The notes under the pieces are model-generated. The model was not told the DNA's origin, did not search any database, and worked only from the letters and a program-made list of their open reading frames with translations. Positions 1 through 5,150 of a stretch of 5,150 nt of DNA are shown here, one piece after another. The translations under genes and the position numbers were made by a program. Numbering within the stretch: the first letter of the stretch is position 1; the number at the start of each line of letters is the position of its first letter. The DNA is taken from positions 1 to 5,150 of the forward strand of contig JAEWBU010000155.1 in assembly GCA_023390985.1 (NCBI GenBank). Reading direction: 5' to 3'. This DNA is from Pseudomonadota bacterium (lineage in GTDB: Bacteria > Pseudomonadota > Gammaproteobacteria > Burkholderiales > Burkholderiaceae_C).

Positions 1-135
1 GTCCTGGCCGGCGTGGCCGCGCACCGCGACCGGGGCCGCCGGCGTGGCCGGCGAAACCGGCACGGCGGGCGGCGTCTGCGCGGTGGCCGCGCCGTACATC
101 GCCAGCAACACCGAAGTAGTTAGTAAACGGTTCAT
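1..135 (-). CDS. Secreted protein, N-terminal part only (runs off left edge)
   Basis: Forty-five codons are visible; the rest lies outside the window. The protein begins MNRLLTTSVLLAMYG and continues with AATAQTPPAV, a classic Sec signal peptide: short basic start, hydrophobic core, and a likely signal peptidase I cut after Ala-Thr-Ala near residue 19. The mature start is rich in Pro, Ala and Val, as in a flexible linker, and then reads VRGHAGQD. The ATG has a GAGG ribosome site 8 bases upstream (plus-strand 144-147) that overlaps the stop of the preceding anti-sigma gene, so the two are very probably co-transcribed and perhaps translationally coupled. Third genes in ECF sigma/anti-sigma operons often encode envelope proteins of the regulon, so a periplasmic role is inferred. 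I do not recognise the family from this fragment. Confidence 0.8.
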   Translation of the reverse strand, partial: MNRLLTTSVLLAMYGAATAQTPPAVPVSPATPAAPVAVRGHAGQD

Positions 136-146
136 GGACTCTTCCT

Positions 147-854
147 CTACAGCACGTTGGGTTGCGTCTTGCCGGCGCCCAGTCGCGCCTGCATGACTCT
201 CAGTTCGAAATTCAGCTGGTCGATGCTGGCCGCCGTCGTCTGGCTATTGCCGTTCGCCAGGTCCTCGAGCACCGGCGTGAAGGCGCGCAGCACGCGTGCC
301 AGCTGCGGCTCTCCGGCGCGCTCGGCCGCGAGCGCGTAGACGCGGTTCTGGCCGATGATGGCGTCGACCAGGCGCGCACGTTCCTCCGGCGTCGCGTCGC
401 CGAGCCCGGCCAGGCGCTTCTGCGTGCTCGCCAGGTGGAACTTCAGGCCGTTCTCGTAGGCCGAGGACTCGTTCGCGTTCGCGGCCAGAGGCGGCGGAAG
501 CGGCGAAGAGCCCGGCGCAGGTTGCATGACGTGCAGGATGCCGAAGGCCAGCGCGGCAATCACCGCCGCGGCCGCGGCCAGCTGCCAGCGCAGCGGCGAC
601 GGGATCCGCCGCGCCGCCGGCTTCGCCAGGTTGTTGGCCCGCGTCGCCTGCTCCAGCGCCGCGCGCCAGCGCTCCTGCGCTGCTTCCGGAACCGGCACCT
701 CGGGCAGCGCCGCCGCCGCATCGAGCTTCGCCACCAGCGCGTGCAGGCGCCGCGCGAGCTCGGGTTGTTCGGCCAGGGCCGCACCGATGCGCGCATGCTC
801 GGCCGCGTCGAGTTCGCGGTAGTAGTAGAGGAGCAGTTCTTCATCGTTGATCAT
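147..854 (-). CDS. Membrane anti-sigma factor, cysteine-free, with periplasmic domain
   Basis: A protein of 235 residues that probably holds the adjacent ECF sigma factor at the membrane. Residues 1-40 (INDEELLLYYYRELDAAEH, then a helix with PELARRL) resemble the N-terminal anti-sigma helices, where a 'D-x-x-L-x-x-Y-x-x-x-E-L' start is common. The HxxxCxxC zinc motif of ZAS proteins is missing and the protein contains no cysteine at all. A Pro/Ala-rich, positively charged linker follows, then one transmembrane helix at about 89-110 (RWQLAAAAAVIAALAFGILHV), which puts the N-terminus in the cytoplasm. Residues 112-128 are a Pro-rich spacer. Residues 130-235 form a mostly helical periplasmic domain that I cannot assign to a family. 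The ATG overlaps the sigma stop codon as ATGA and has a GAGG site (861-864) inside the sigma gene, indicating translational coupling. The role is inferred mainly from position, topology and the N-terminal pattern. Confidence 0.82.
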   Translation of the reverse strand: MINDEELLLYYYRELDAAEHARIGAALAEQPELARRLHALVAKLDAAAALPEVPVPEAAQERWRAALEQATRANNLAKPAARRIPSPLRWQLAAAAAVIAALAFGILHVMQPAPGSSPLPPPLAANANESSAYENGLKFHLASTQKRLAGLGDATPEERARLVDAIIGQNRVYALAAERAGEPQLARVLRAFTPVLEDLANGNSQTTAASIDQLNFELRVMQARLGAGKTQPNVL

Positions 855-1384
855 GATTCGCCTCGCCAGACCTGCAGGTCGGTGCGCAGCTTGCGCACCG
901 CGCGGAACAGGCCGTTCTTCACGCTGCCGATGGGCATCTGCATGCTTTCGGCGATCTCCTCGAGCCGCCAGCCTTCGACGTGCTTGAGCACGAAGATCTG
1001 GCGTTCCTTCATCGTCAGGCGTTGCATGGCCGTGGCGATGTCCTTGCCGAGGTTCTCCTGCACGTACTCGCTCTCGGCGGATGCCGCCGGCCCCGCCTCG
1101 AAAGCGTCGTCGTCGAGTTCTTCCTCCGCGCGACGCTTGCGCCGCCGCGTCAGGTCGATGGCGGCGTTGAGCGCGATGCGATGGATCCAGGAGGCAAGAG
1201 CCGCTTCACCCCGGAAGTCGTGACGGCGATCCCAGGCCTTGAGCAGGGCTTCCTGGACCGCGTCCGCAGCCAGCTCGGCATCGCGCGTGATGCGCAGGCA
1301 GGCGTTGAACCAGCGCGGGCTGCGCTCGTTCAGGACGGCGTGGAAGGCGTCGGGCTGGGTCCAGGATCTGAGAAGTGTCAGCAC
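851..1384 (-). CDS. ECF-type RNA polymerase sigma factor (sigma-70 family)
   Basis: A protein of 177 residues, usual for ECF sigma factors, which carry only regions 2 and 4. Region 2 spans about 20-85. It includes DAVQEALLKAWDRRHDFRGE (core-polymerase contact 2.2 and -10 recognition) and ASWIHRIALNAAIDLTRRRK, matching the family pattern 'F-R-G-x-A-x-x-x-x-W-l-x-r-I-a-x-N-x-x-x-D'. An acidic linker lies at 86-112. Region 4 spans about 116-170, with LTMKERQIFVLKHVEGWRLE and the helix-turn-helix EIAESMQMPIGSVKNGLFRA that should read the -35 element. The start is GTG; it is the only plausible start in frame between the last stop (1451-1453) and conserved region 2. It lacks a good ribosome site and sits just after an inverted repeat. 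The gene overlaps the anti-sigma gene by 4 bases. Lack of extra N- or C-terminal domains fits control by the membrane partner. Which signal it answers cannot be read from the sequence. Confidence 0.95.
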   Translation of the reverse strand: MLTLLRSWTQPDAFHAVLNERSPRWFNACLRITRDAELAADAVQEALLKAWDRRHDFRGEAALASWIHRIALNAAIDLTRRRKRRAEEELDDDAFEAGPAASAESEYVQENLGKDIATAMQRLTMKERQIFVLKHVEGWRLEEIAESMQMPIGSVKNGLFRAVRKLRTDLQVWRGES

Positions 1385-1396
1385 AGAACTTGGACG

Positions 1397-1426
1397 ACCC
1401 GGCCGGAAAAAGGTTAGTAGCCGGGT
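1397..1426 (-). promoter_or_regulatory. Inverted repeat in the leader of the sigma gene
   Basis: ACCCGGC (1397-1403) and GCCGGGT (1420-1426) form a perfect 7-base inverted repeat around a 16-base A/T-richer loop. On the minus strand it ends 12 bases before the GTG start of the sigma gene, inside the 66-base gap after the dismutase stop. The minus-strand hairpin is not followed by a U-run, so it is not a standard terminator for the dismutase mRNA. It could be a protein-binding site or an RNA hairpin that limits translation of a gene with no clear Shine-Dalgarno site. No good -35/-10 pair was found here. The structure is seen; the function is speculation. Confidence 0.35.
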
Positions 1427-1450
1427 TTTACTCCATAACCTGCTGACGCA

Positions 1451-2161
1451 TCAGAGATTGAGGCGCTTCGCCACCGCGTCCCACTGGATGTTGGCCATGA
1501 ACGCGTCGATGTACTTGGCCGCGGCCGCGCCGTAGTCCATCTGGTAGGCGTGCTCGTACATGTCCATGACCAGCACCGGCCGGGTGTATGCCGGCGTGGT
1601 GGCGTGATCCGCGAGCCAGTAGTTCTCGAGCAGCTTGAGGTGCTCGTTGAATCCCAGCATGGCCCAGCCCGAACCGCCGCCCAGTCCCTGGCCGATCTTG
1701 CGGAACTCCGCCTCCCAGCGGTCGAAGGTGCCGAAGGACTGGGAGATCATCGTGCGCACATTCGCTGGCGCCTTGCCATCGCCACCCAGGTTTTCGAAAT
1801 ACTTTTCATGCAGCACCACCGAACCCGTGCGGATGGATTGCTCGCGCTTCAGTCCGGTGTAGATCCAGGGCGGCGTGTTCGCATCTTCCAGCGCCTGCAC
1901 CAGGCGGCCGCGCACCGTGTTCAGCGTCTTGCTCGCGCCGATGTAGTTGTTCTCCCAATGCGACTGGATGAGCTTCTCCGAAATGCCGTGCAGGCTCTTG
2001 GCATCGAAGGGCAGCGACACCGGCGTGTGCTGAAAACCGAAGGCGCCGCTGCCCGAAGGCGCGTCCTTGCCCGGAGGCGGGGTCGACTCGGCGGCGGCCG
2101 CAAGCATGGGACCGGCCGCGGCAGCAACCTGGATCAAACTACGGCGGGTGAGCGTGCTCAT
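1451..2161 (-). CDS. Tat-exported Fe/Mn-family superoxide dismutase, divergent active site
   Basis: A protein of 236 residues predicted to turn superoxide into oxygen and hydrogen peroxide in the periplasm. Residues 1-24 are a twin-arginine signal (TRRSLIQ followed by an Ala-rich hydrophobic stretch), then a Pro/Gly linker to about 45. The catalytic part runs from LPFD (50-53) to the C-terminus. Four metal ligands are present: His68 (SHWENNY), His118 (VVLHEKYFENLGG), and Asp200 and His204 (MDMYEHAYQMDYG). GGGSGWAML (161-169) matches the family GSGW motif. His186 (LADHATTP) lines up, with one gap, with His145 of the mycobacterial iron enzyme, so this is a 'His-type' member. The positions equal to E. 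coli His30 and Tyr34 are Asn72 and Ala76. The ATG has a perfect AGGAGGT site 3 bases upstream. The export signal is unusual, as most Fe/Mn dismutases are cytoplasmic. Activity and metal choice are not certain. Confidence 0.92.
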   Translation of the reverse strand: MSTLTRRSLIQVAAAAGPMLAAAAESTPPPGKDAPSGSGAFGFQHTPVSLPFDAKSLHGISEKLIQSHWENNYIGASKTLNTVRGRLVQALEDANTPPWIYTGLKREQSIRTGSVVLHEKYFENLGGDGKAPANVRTMISQSFGTFDRWEAEFRKIGQGLGGGSGWAMLGFNEHLKLLENYWLADHATTPAYTRPVLVMDMYEHAYQMDYGAAAAKYIDAFMANIQWDAVAKRLNL

Positions 2162-2248
2162 GGGACCTCCTGGTTCGGTGTGCCAAGACTAGCCCCGGAC
2201 GGCCGCAATGGATGCCGGAAGTTCCTGAAGATTTCGTAAGCTAGTCGC
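2162..2248. promoter_or_regulatory. Divergent promoter region between dismutase and transporter
   Basis: This 87-base gap must hold the start signals for both flanking genes. On the minus strand GGAACTT (2225-2219) is an exact match to the -35 element of RpoE/AlgU-type ECF sigma factors. The nearest matching -10 (CGTC, 2201-2198) is 2 to 3 bases further away than usual, so the promoter is only a candidate. GGAA-G-TTCC (2217-2225) is also a small palindrome. GACTAGC (2187-2193) and GCTAGTC (2240-2246) form a perfect 7-base inverted repeat 46 bases apart. On the plus strand TAAGCT (2237-2242) could be a -10, which would place the transcript start at about the GTG. No good -35 accompanies it. 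Confidence 0.45.
2165..2171 (-). promoter_or_regulatory. Ribosome binding site of the superoxide dismutase gene
   Basis: The minus strand reads AGGAGGT, a full match to the anti-Shine-Dalgarno, 3 bases before the ATG. It fixes the start so that the twin-arginine signal is included, and suggests strong translation, in contrast to the weak sites of the sigma gene and of the divergent transporter. Confidence 0.85.
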
Positions 2249-3451
2249 GTGAAGTTCCTCGACCGCAACTGGATCTACGTCGCCGTCTTTGCGCGTTCCC
2301 TGGCTACCGGAATGATCGGCGTACTGCTGGGTGTGCACCTCGCCGCGCTCGAACTACCGGCGTCCAGCATCGGCCTGGTGGTGGGCGCGGGACTCGCCGG
2401 GGCCACTGTCGCCACGGCCATCGTCACTTTCTGGTCGGATCGGATCGGGCATCGGCGAGCGCTCATCGGCGTGACCTGCCTCACGGTACTGGGCGCCTGC
2501 CTGCTGGCGGTGAGCTCCGGTGCCTGGGCGCTGACCTTCGCGGCGTTCGTCGGCATGGCGAACGGCATGGGCCGCGATCGCGGTGCGGCGCTGGTGATCG
2601 AGCAGGCCGTGTTGCCCGCCACCGCCACGGCCGAATCCCGCACCATGGCCTTCGCGCAGTACAACGTGCTGCAGGACATGGGCCACGCGGGAGGCGCGCT
2701 GCTGGCTGCACTGCCCGTCGTGCTCGAGGGAAGGCTGGGAGTTTCCACGGATGCCGCTCAGCACGCCTCGATGTGGGTGTATGCCGCGCTGAGCGCCGTG
2801 CCGCTGCTCGCGTACTTCAGGCTCGGCAGCGCCATCGAGTCCGGCCGGGTGCTGGCCCGCGCCGCGCTGAAGCCGGACACCCGTCGCACGCTGGCCAGGA
2901 TCTGCGGGTTGTTTGGCATCGATGCCGTGGCCGGCGGATTCCTGACCACCGCCCTGCTCTCCTATTTCTTCTACCAGCGCTTCGGCGTGAACGCGGGCCA
3001 GATCGGCCTGCTGTTCTTCGTGGCGCGGGTGGCCAACGCCGGCTCGCACTTCGCGGCCGCGTGGCTGGCGCGCCGCATCGGGCTGGTGAACACCATGGTG
3101 TTCACGCACATCCCGTCGAGCGTGCTGCTGCTCACCGTGCCGTTCATGCCGAACTTCACCGTGGCCGCCATCCTGTTCCTGCTGCGCGAGTCGCTGGTGG
3201 AGATGGACGTGCCCACGCGGCAGTCGTACGTGATGGCGGTAGTTCGGCCGGAGGAGCGGACGTTTGCGTCCGGCATCACGCACCTGGTGCGGCTGGCGGG
3301 GTGGGCGGTGGCGCCGGCGTTTGCGGGCATGCTCATGGTGGGCCAGTCGCTGGCCATGCCTATCTACATCGGTGCCGCGATGAAGATCTTCTACGACCTG
3401 GCATTGTGGCGGGCGTTCCGCGGCGTGAAGCCGCCGGAGGAGCAGCGCTGA
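2249..3451 (+). CDS. MFS transporter, 12 transmembrane helices
   Basis: A protein of 400 residues, the usual size for a DHA1-like major facilitator, probably a proton-coupled exporter in the inner membrane; the substrate cannot be told. About twelve hydrophobic helices are visible, starting near residues 8, 40, 71, 93, 135, 172, 216, 250, 279, 302, 340 and 368. Motif A between helices 2 and 3 is WSDRIGHRR (62-70), with the degenerate second copy LARRIGLVN (273-281) in the other half. Two conserved-looking loops stand out: GMGRDRGAALVIEQAVLP (106-123) and MDVPTRQSYVMAVVRPEERT (319-338). The start is GTG, the first start codon after an in-frame TAA at 2237-2239; the next Met (residue 21) would cut helix 1. 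No clear ribosome site is present. It is divergent from the dismutase and convergent with the SYLF gene, with 28 bases between the stops and no obvious terminator hairpin. Confidence 0.93.
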   Translation: MKFLDRNWIYVAVFARSLATGMIGVLLGVHLAALELPASSIGLVVGAGLAGATVATAIVTFWSDRIGHRRALIGVTCLTVLGACLLAVSSGAWALTFAAFVGMANGMGRDRGAALVIEQAVLPATATAESRTMAFAQYNVLQDMGHAGGALLAALPVVLEGRLGVSTDAAQHASMWVYAALSAVPLLAYFRLGSAIESGRVLARAALKPDTRRTLARICGLFGIDAVAGGFLTTALLSYFFYQRFGVNAGQIGLLFFVARVANAGSHFAAAWLARRIGLVNTMVFTHIPSSVLLLTVPFMPNFTVAAILFLLRESLVEMDVPTRQSYVMAVVRPEERTFASGITHLVRLAGWAVAPAFAGMLMVGQSLAMPIYIGAAMKIFYDLALWRAFRGVKPPEEQR

Positions 3452-3479
3452 CGACGCCGGCTCCCCCCGCGATGGCTGA

Positions 3480-4052
3480 CTACTTCTTCTTTTTGCTGTA
3501 CTTGAACTTCTGACCGGCTACGGCGGCCTGGTACATCAATCCGCCCTTGGCGACCGTGAACACCGCCAGCCCCTTGCGGTACTGCCCGGAAGTTGCCGCG
3601 TCGTTCTTTCCACCGGCCGCGCCGGCCGTCGCGCCCGTCGACCCCGCACTGGCAGTCGCCGATGCCGTGATCGCCACGGCCTGGACGGTGGCGTCGAACT
3701 CGAACTGGCCCTTGGTGAATTCATCGAAGGAGCGCTTGTCCTGGAAGAACACCATCTGGCTGAACGCCTGTCCGCCGGCCTGCAGGCCCACGCTGACCTG
3801 GTTCATCTTCACGTCGCCGACGTACTTGCCCTGCTCGTAGGCTTTTCCGCTGCCGTGGGCCGCGCCGACGCCCAAACCACCTTTGCCGATGGTGGGAAAC
3901 ACCAGGTAGGCATAACTGTTGTGGAAGAAGCCGGCGCTTTCGCCCGCTTTCTTGAATACGTCGATCGTGTCGCTGTATTCGTCCGCCGATGCAATGGCCG
4001 GCGCCAGCAACATTGCCGCGATGAACATCAGAGCTGAGACCCTGGACTTCAT
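3480..4052 (-). CDS. Secreted SYLF-domain (Ysc84-like) lipid-binding protein
   Basis: A protein of 190 residues. The signal peptide is MKSRVSALMFIAAMLLAPAI followed by ASA, with a likely cut before DEYSD (residue 24). The rest fits the SYLF/Ysc84 domain: helix DTIDVFKKAGESAGFF, then YAYLVFPTIGKGGLGVGAAH (48-67), GKYVGDVKMNQVSVGLQAGG (75-94), QMVFFQDKRSFDEFTKGQFE (99-118), and the C-terminal GLAVFTVAKGGLMYQAAVAG with QKFKY. Known members bind phospholipids; bacterial ones are periplasmic or outer-membrane associated. Residues 128-156 are an Ala/Ser/Thr/Gly-rich insertion between the last conserved blocks, and the protein ends in four lysines. The ATG at 4052 is chosen because GGGAGG lies 7 bases upstream and the signal peptide begins there; the open frame extends further upstream but only antisense-style into the regulator gene. 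An ATG ten codons upstream is less likely. The exact cellular job is unknown. Confidence 0.93.
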   Translation of the reverse strand: MKSRVSALMFIAAMLLAPAIASADEYSDTIDVFKKAGESAGFFHNSYAYLVFPTIGKGGLGVGAAHGSGKAYEQGKYVGDVKMNQVSVGLQAGGQAFSQMVFFQDKRSFDEFTKGQFEFDATVQAVAITASATASAGSTGATAGAAGGKNDAATSGQYRKGLAVFTVAKGGLMYQAAVAGQKFKYSKKKK

Positions 4053-4159
4053 GGTTTTTCCTCCCTCGGGGGGCGCGATCATGGAGCGCCGGGACCGCGC
4101 CCGATGTGCGCCTTGGGTCCGATTGCGCGCGTGGTTAGGGCCCCCGGAGGATGCGGTGG
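4053..4159 (-). promoter_or_regulatory. Intergenic gap upstream of the SYLF gene
   Basis: 107 bases between the regulator stop and the SYLF start. Apart from the ribosome site, I see GGGCCC (4138-4143) and G/C-rich runs but no convincing hairpin plus T-run terminator and no clear -35/-10 pair. A promoter for the SYLF gene may be here, or the two genes may be co-transcribed; the sequence does not decide. Confidence 0.3.
4060..4065 (-). promoter_or_regulatory. Ribosome binding site of the SYLF gene
   Basis: The minus strand reads GGGAGG 7 bases before the ATG at 4052. It decides the start: the alternative in-frame ATG at 4082-4080 has no comparable site and would add ten residues before a complete signal peptide. 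Confidence 0.8.
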
Positions 4160-5150
4160 CTAGGCCGAGCGCCGGCCGCGGGCCTGCGGCTGCGAGACCT
4201 CGGGAATGTAGAAGCGCTTCCGGTATGCCGCGGGAGCGAGCCCGGTCGTGCGCTTGAAGAGCCGCCGGAAAAAGGCGGGATCTTCGTAGCCCACGTGCCA
4301 GCTGATCTCGTCCACCGGGGCATCGCTGCGCTCCAGGCGCTTCTTCGCATCTTCGATGCGCAGGCGCTGCACGTAGGCGATCGGCGCGAGGCCGGTGGCG
4401 CTCACGAAGCGCCGCTTGAACGTGCGTTCGGCGAGCTTCGAACGCCGCAGCATTTCCTCCACGGGGTTGGCCACCGAGAAGTGCTCGCTGAGCCACTTCT
4501 GCGCGGTGCCGATCTCCGCGTCGCCGTGATCACTTTTGCCGCTGAAGACGACGTACGGACTGAAACCCTCGTGATGCCACTGCAGCGCGAAAGCCTTCGC
4601 GACATCCTGCGCGGCCGCAGAGCCCGCGTAGCGCGCGACCAGGTACAACGCGAGGTCGTGCCAGGCGACCGATGCGCCCGAACTCACGAGTTCTTCACGC
4701 GTGCCCGAGATCATCAGCGGCCGCTCGGGATGAATGGGAATGGCCGGGTACATGGCGGCAAACATTCCCGCGGACAGGTAGTGCACCGTGGAGGCGTGGC
4801 CGTCGAACAGCCCGGTCTCCGCCAACAGGAACAGACCCTGGCAGGCCGAGCACAGTATCGCGCCGCCGCCGTGCATCCGGCCTATCCACTCGAGCACGCG
4901 GGGATACCTCCCCGTCTTCCAGCCGTCCAGCCCGAAGTGGATAGACGGCACGATCAGCACGTCGCTCGCATCGAGCGTGTCCATCGCGCGCTGGACGTTC
5001 ACCGTGACGCCGCTCGCCAGCGCCAGCGGGCCCTTCGTCTCGCCAACGATGTCGACGTGGAATGGCGTGTGTTCGGAGAGTGACGGGCTCTGCCTTTCGA
5101 CGTAGGCGAGCACGTCGTAGATGCCGAACAGTGTCGACGCGGTGCTGTCG
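4160..5150 (-). CDS. GlxA/FtrA-type regulator: DJ-1/PfpI domain plus AraC DNA-binding domain (5' partial)
   Basis: 329 residues are visible; the N-terminus lies beyond the right edge, because the reading frame continues to the last base with family-like sequence (TLFGIYDVLAY). A GTG at 5113 could be mistaken for the start but would cut the first strand and helix of the fold. Visible residues 1 to about 185 are a DJ-1/PfpI (glutamine amidotransferase-like) domain: DVLIVPS, the nucleophile-elbow region ILCSACQGLFLLAE with Cys103 (codon 4841-4843), GLFDGHASTVHY, and SSGASVAWHDLALYLVARY. Residues about 220-315 are the AraC domain with two helix-turn-helices: LAERTFKRRFVSATGLAPIAY and DEISWHVGYEDPAFFRRLFK, followed by GLAPAAYRKRF. 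Such proteins are DNA-binding activators; the first domain usually senses a ligand rather than acting as an enzyme. Target genes are unknown. The SYLF gene lies downstream on the same strand, 107 bases away. Confidence 0.95.
   Translation of the reverse strand, partial: DSTASTLFGIYDVLAYVERQSPSLSEHTPFHVDIVGETKGPLALASGVTVNVQRAMDTLDASDVLIVPSIHFGLDGWKTGRYPRVLEWIGRMHGGGAILCSACQGLFLLAETGLFDGHASTVHYLSAGMFAAMYPAIPIHPERPLMISGTREELVSSGASVAWHDLALYLVARYAGSAAAQDVAKAFALQWHHEGFSPYVVFSGKSDHGDAEIGTAQKWLSEHFSVANPVEEMLRRSKLAERTFKRRFVSATGLAPIAYVQRLRIEDAKKRLERSDAPVDEISWHVGYEDPAFFRRLFKRTTGLAPAAYRKRFYIPEVSQPQARGRRSA

Noticed and set aside
8..50. 12-base direct repeat CCGGCGTGGCCG at 8-19 and 39-50
   Set aside because: The copies are 31 bases apart, so they fall in different frames of the secreted-protein gene; they look like chance similarity in a Pro/Ala-rich GC-rich stretch.
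162..1223. Long plus-strand open frame opposite the anti-sigma and sigma genes
   Set aside because: It is Arg/Ala/Gln-rich with no domain, is wholly antisense to two well-supported genes, and is the kind of spurious frame common in high-GC DNA.
1443..1454. CTGA-CGCA-TCAG hairpin at the dismutase stop as a terminator
   Set aside because: The stem has only four base pairs and there is no T-run after it on the minus strand.
1550..2239. Plus-strand open frame opposite the dismutase
   Set aside because: Antisense shadow, Arg/Gly-rich with no domain; the minus-strand dismutase fully explains the region.
2354..3283. Minus-strand open frame opposite the transporter
   Set aside because: Its composition (very rich in His, Arg, Gln and Gly) is that of a reversed membrane-protein gene, with no domain or ribosome site.
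3452..3479. Bidirectional terminator between the convergent transporter and SYLF genes
   Set aside because: The 28 bases show no hairpin longer than about four pairs and no T-run on either strand.
4053..4496. N-terminal extension of the SYLF gene to an upstream start at 4496
   Set aside because: The extension overlaps the AraC domain of the regulator in another frame, has no recognisable sequence, and would bury a perfect signal peptide that has its own ribosome site.
4160..5113. Regulator treated as complete from the GTG at 5113
   Set aside because: The open frame continues to the window edge with residues typical of the first strand and helix of the DJ-1/PfpI fold, so the gene is partial here.

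Overview
The window is a high-GC (roughly two-thirds G+C by eye), densely coded bacterial segment with short intergenic gaps and strong G/C preference at third codon positions. Typical bacterial Shine-Dalgarno sites, a twin-arginine signal and an ECF sigma/anti-sigma pair fit a proteobacterium. A gammaproteobacterium of the Xanthomonadales/Steroidobacter/Nevskia kind is my guess, but nothing here proves the lineage. No tRNA, rRNA, CRISPR array, insertion sequence or phage gene was seen, and no gene-free stretch exceeds 107 bases.

Left part (1-2161, all minus strand, so read right to left): a Tat-exported Fe/Mn-type superoxide dismutase, then 66 bases later an ECF sigma factor, its membrane anti-sigma partner (4-base start/stop overlap), and 11 bases after that a secreted protein cut by the window edge. 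The last three genes form a tight operon. The dismutase may be read through into it, because no convincing terminator lies between.

Centre (2162-3451): an 87-base divergent promoter region separates the dismutase from a plus-strand 12-helix MFS transporter that starts with GTG. The region holds an exact ECF-type -35 hexamer on the dismutase side and a 7-base inverted repeat across it.

Right part (3480-5150, minus strand): a secreted SYLF/Ysc84-domain protein convergent with the transporter, and upstream of it a GlxA/FtrA-type regulator (DJ-1/PfpI domain fused to an AraC DNA-binding domain) that runs off the right edge.

Working together: the left block looks like an envelope or oxidative-stress module in which a membrane anti-sigma controls an ECF sigma factor next to a periplasmic superoxide dismutase. 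The most unusual item is the dismutase. It keeps all four metal ligands but, by hand alignment, has lost both substrate-gateway residues (Tyr34 and His30 of E. coli numbering), and it is exported although Fe/Mn dismutases are mostly cytoplasmic. The transporter, SYLF protein and regulator are ordinary accessory genes with no obvious functional link to it. I see no clearly novel multi-gene system.
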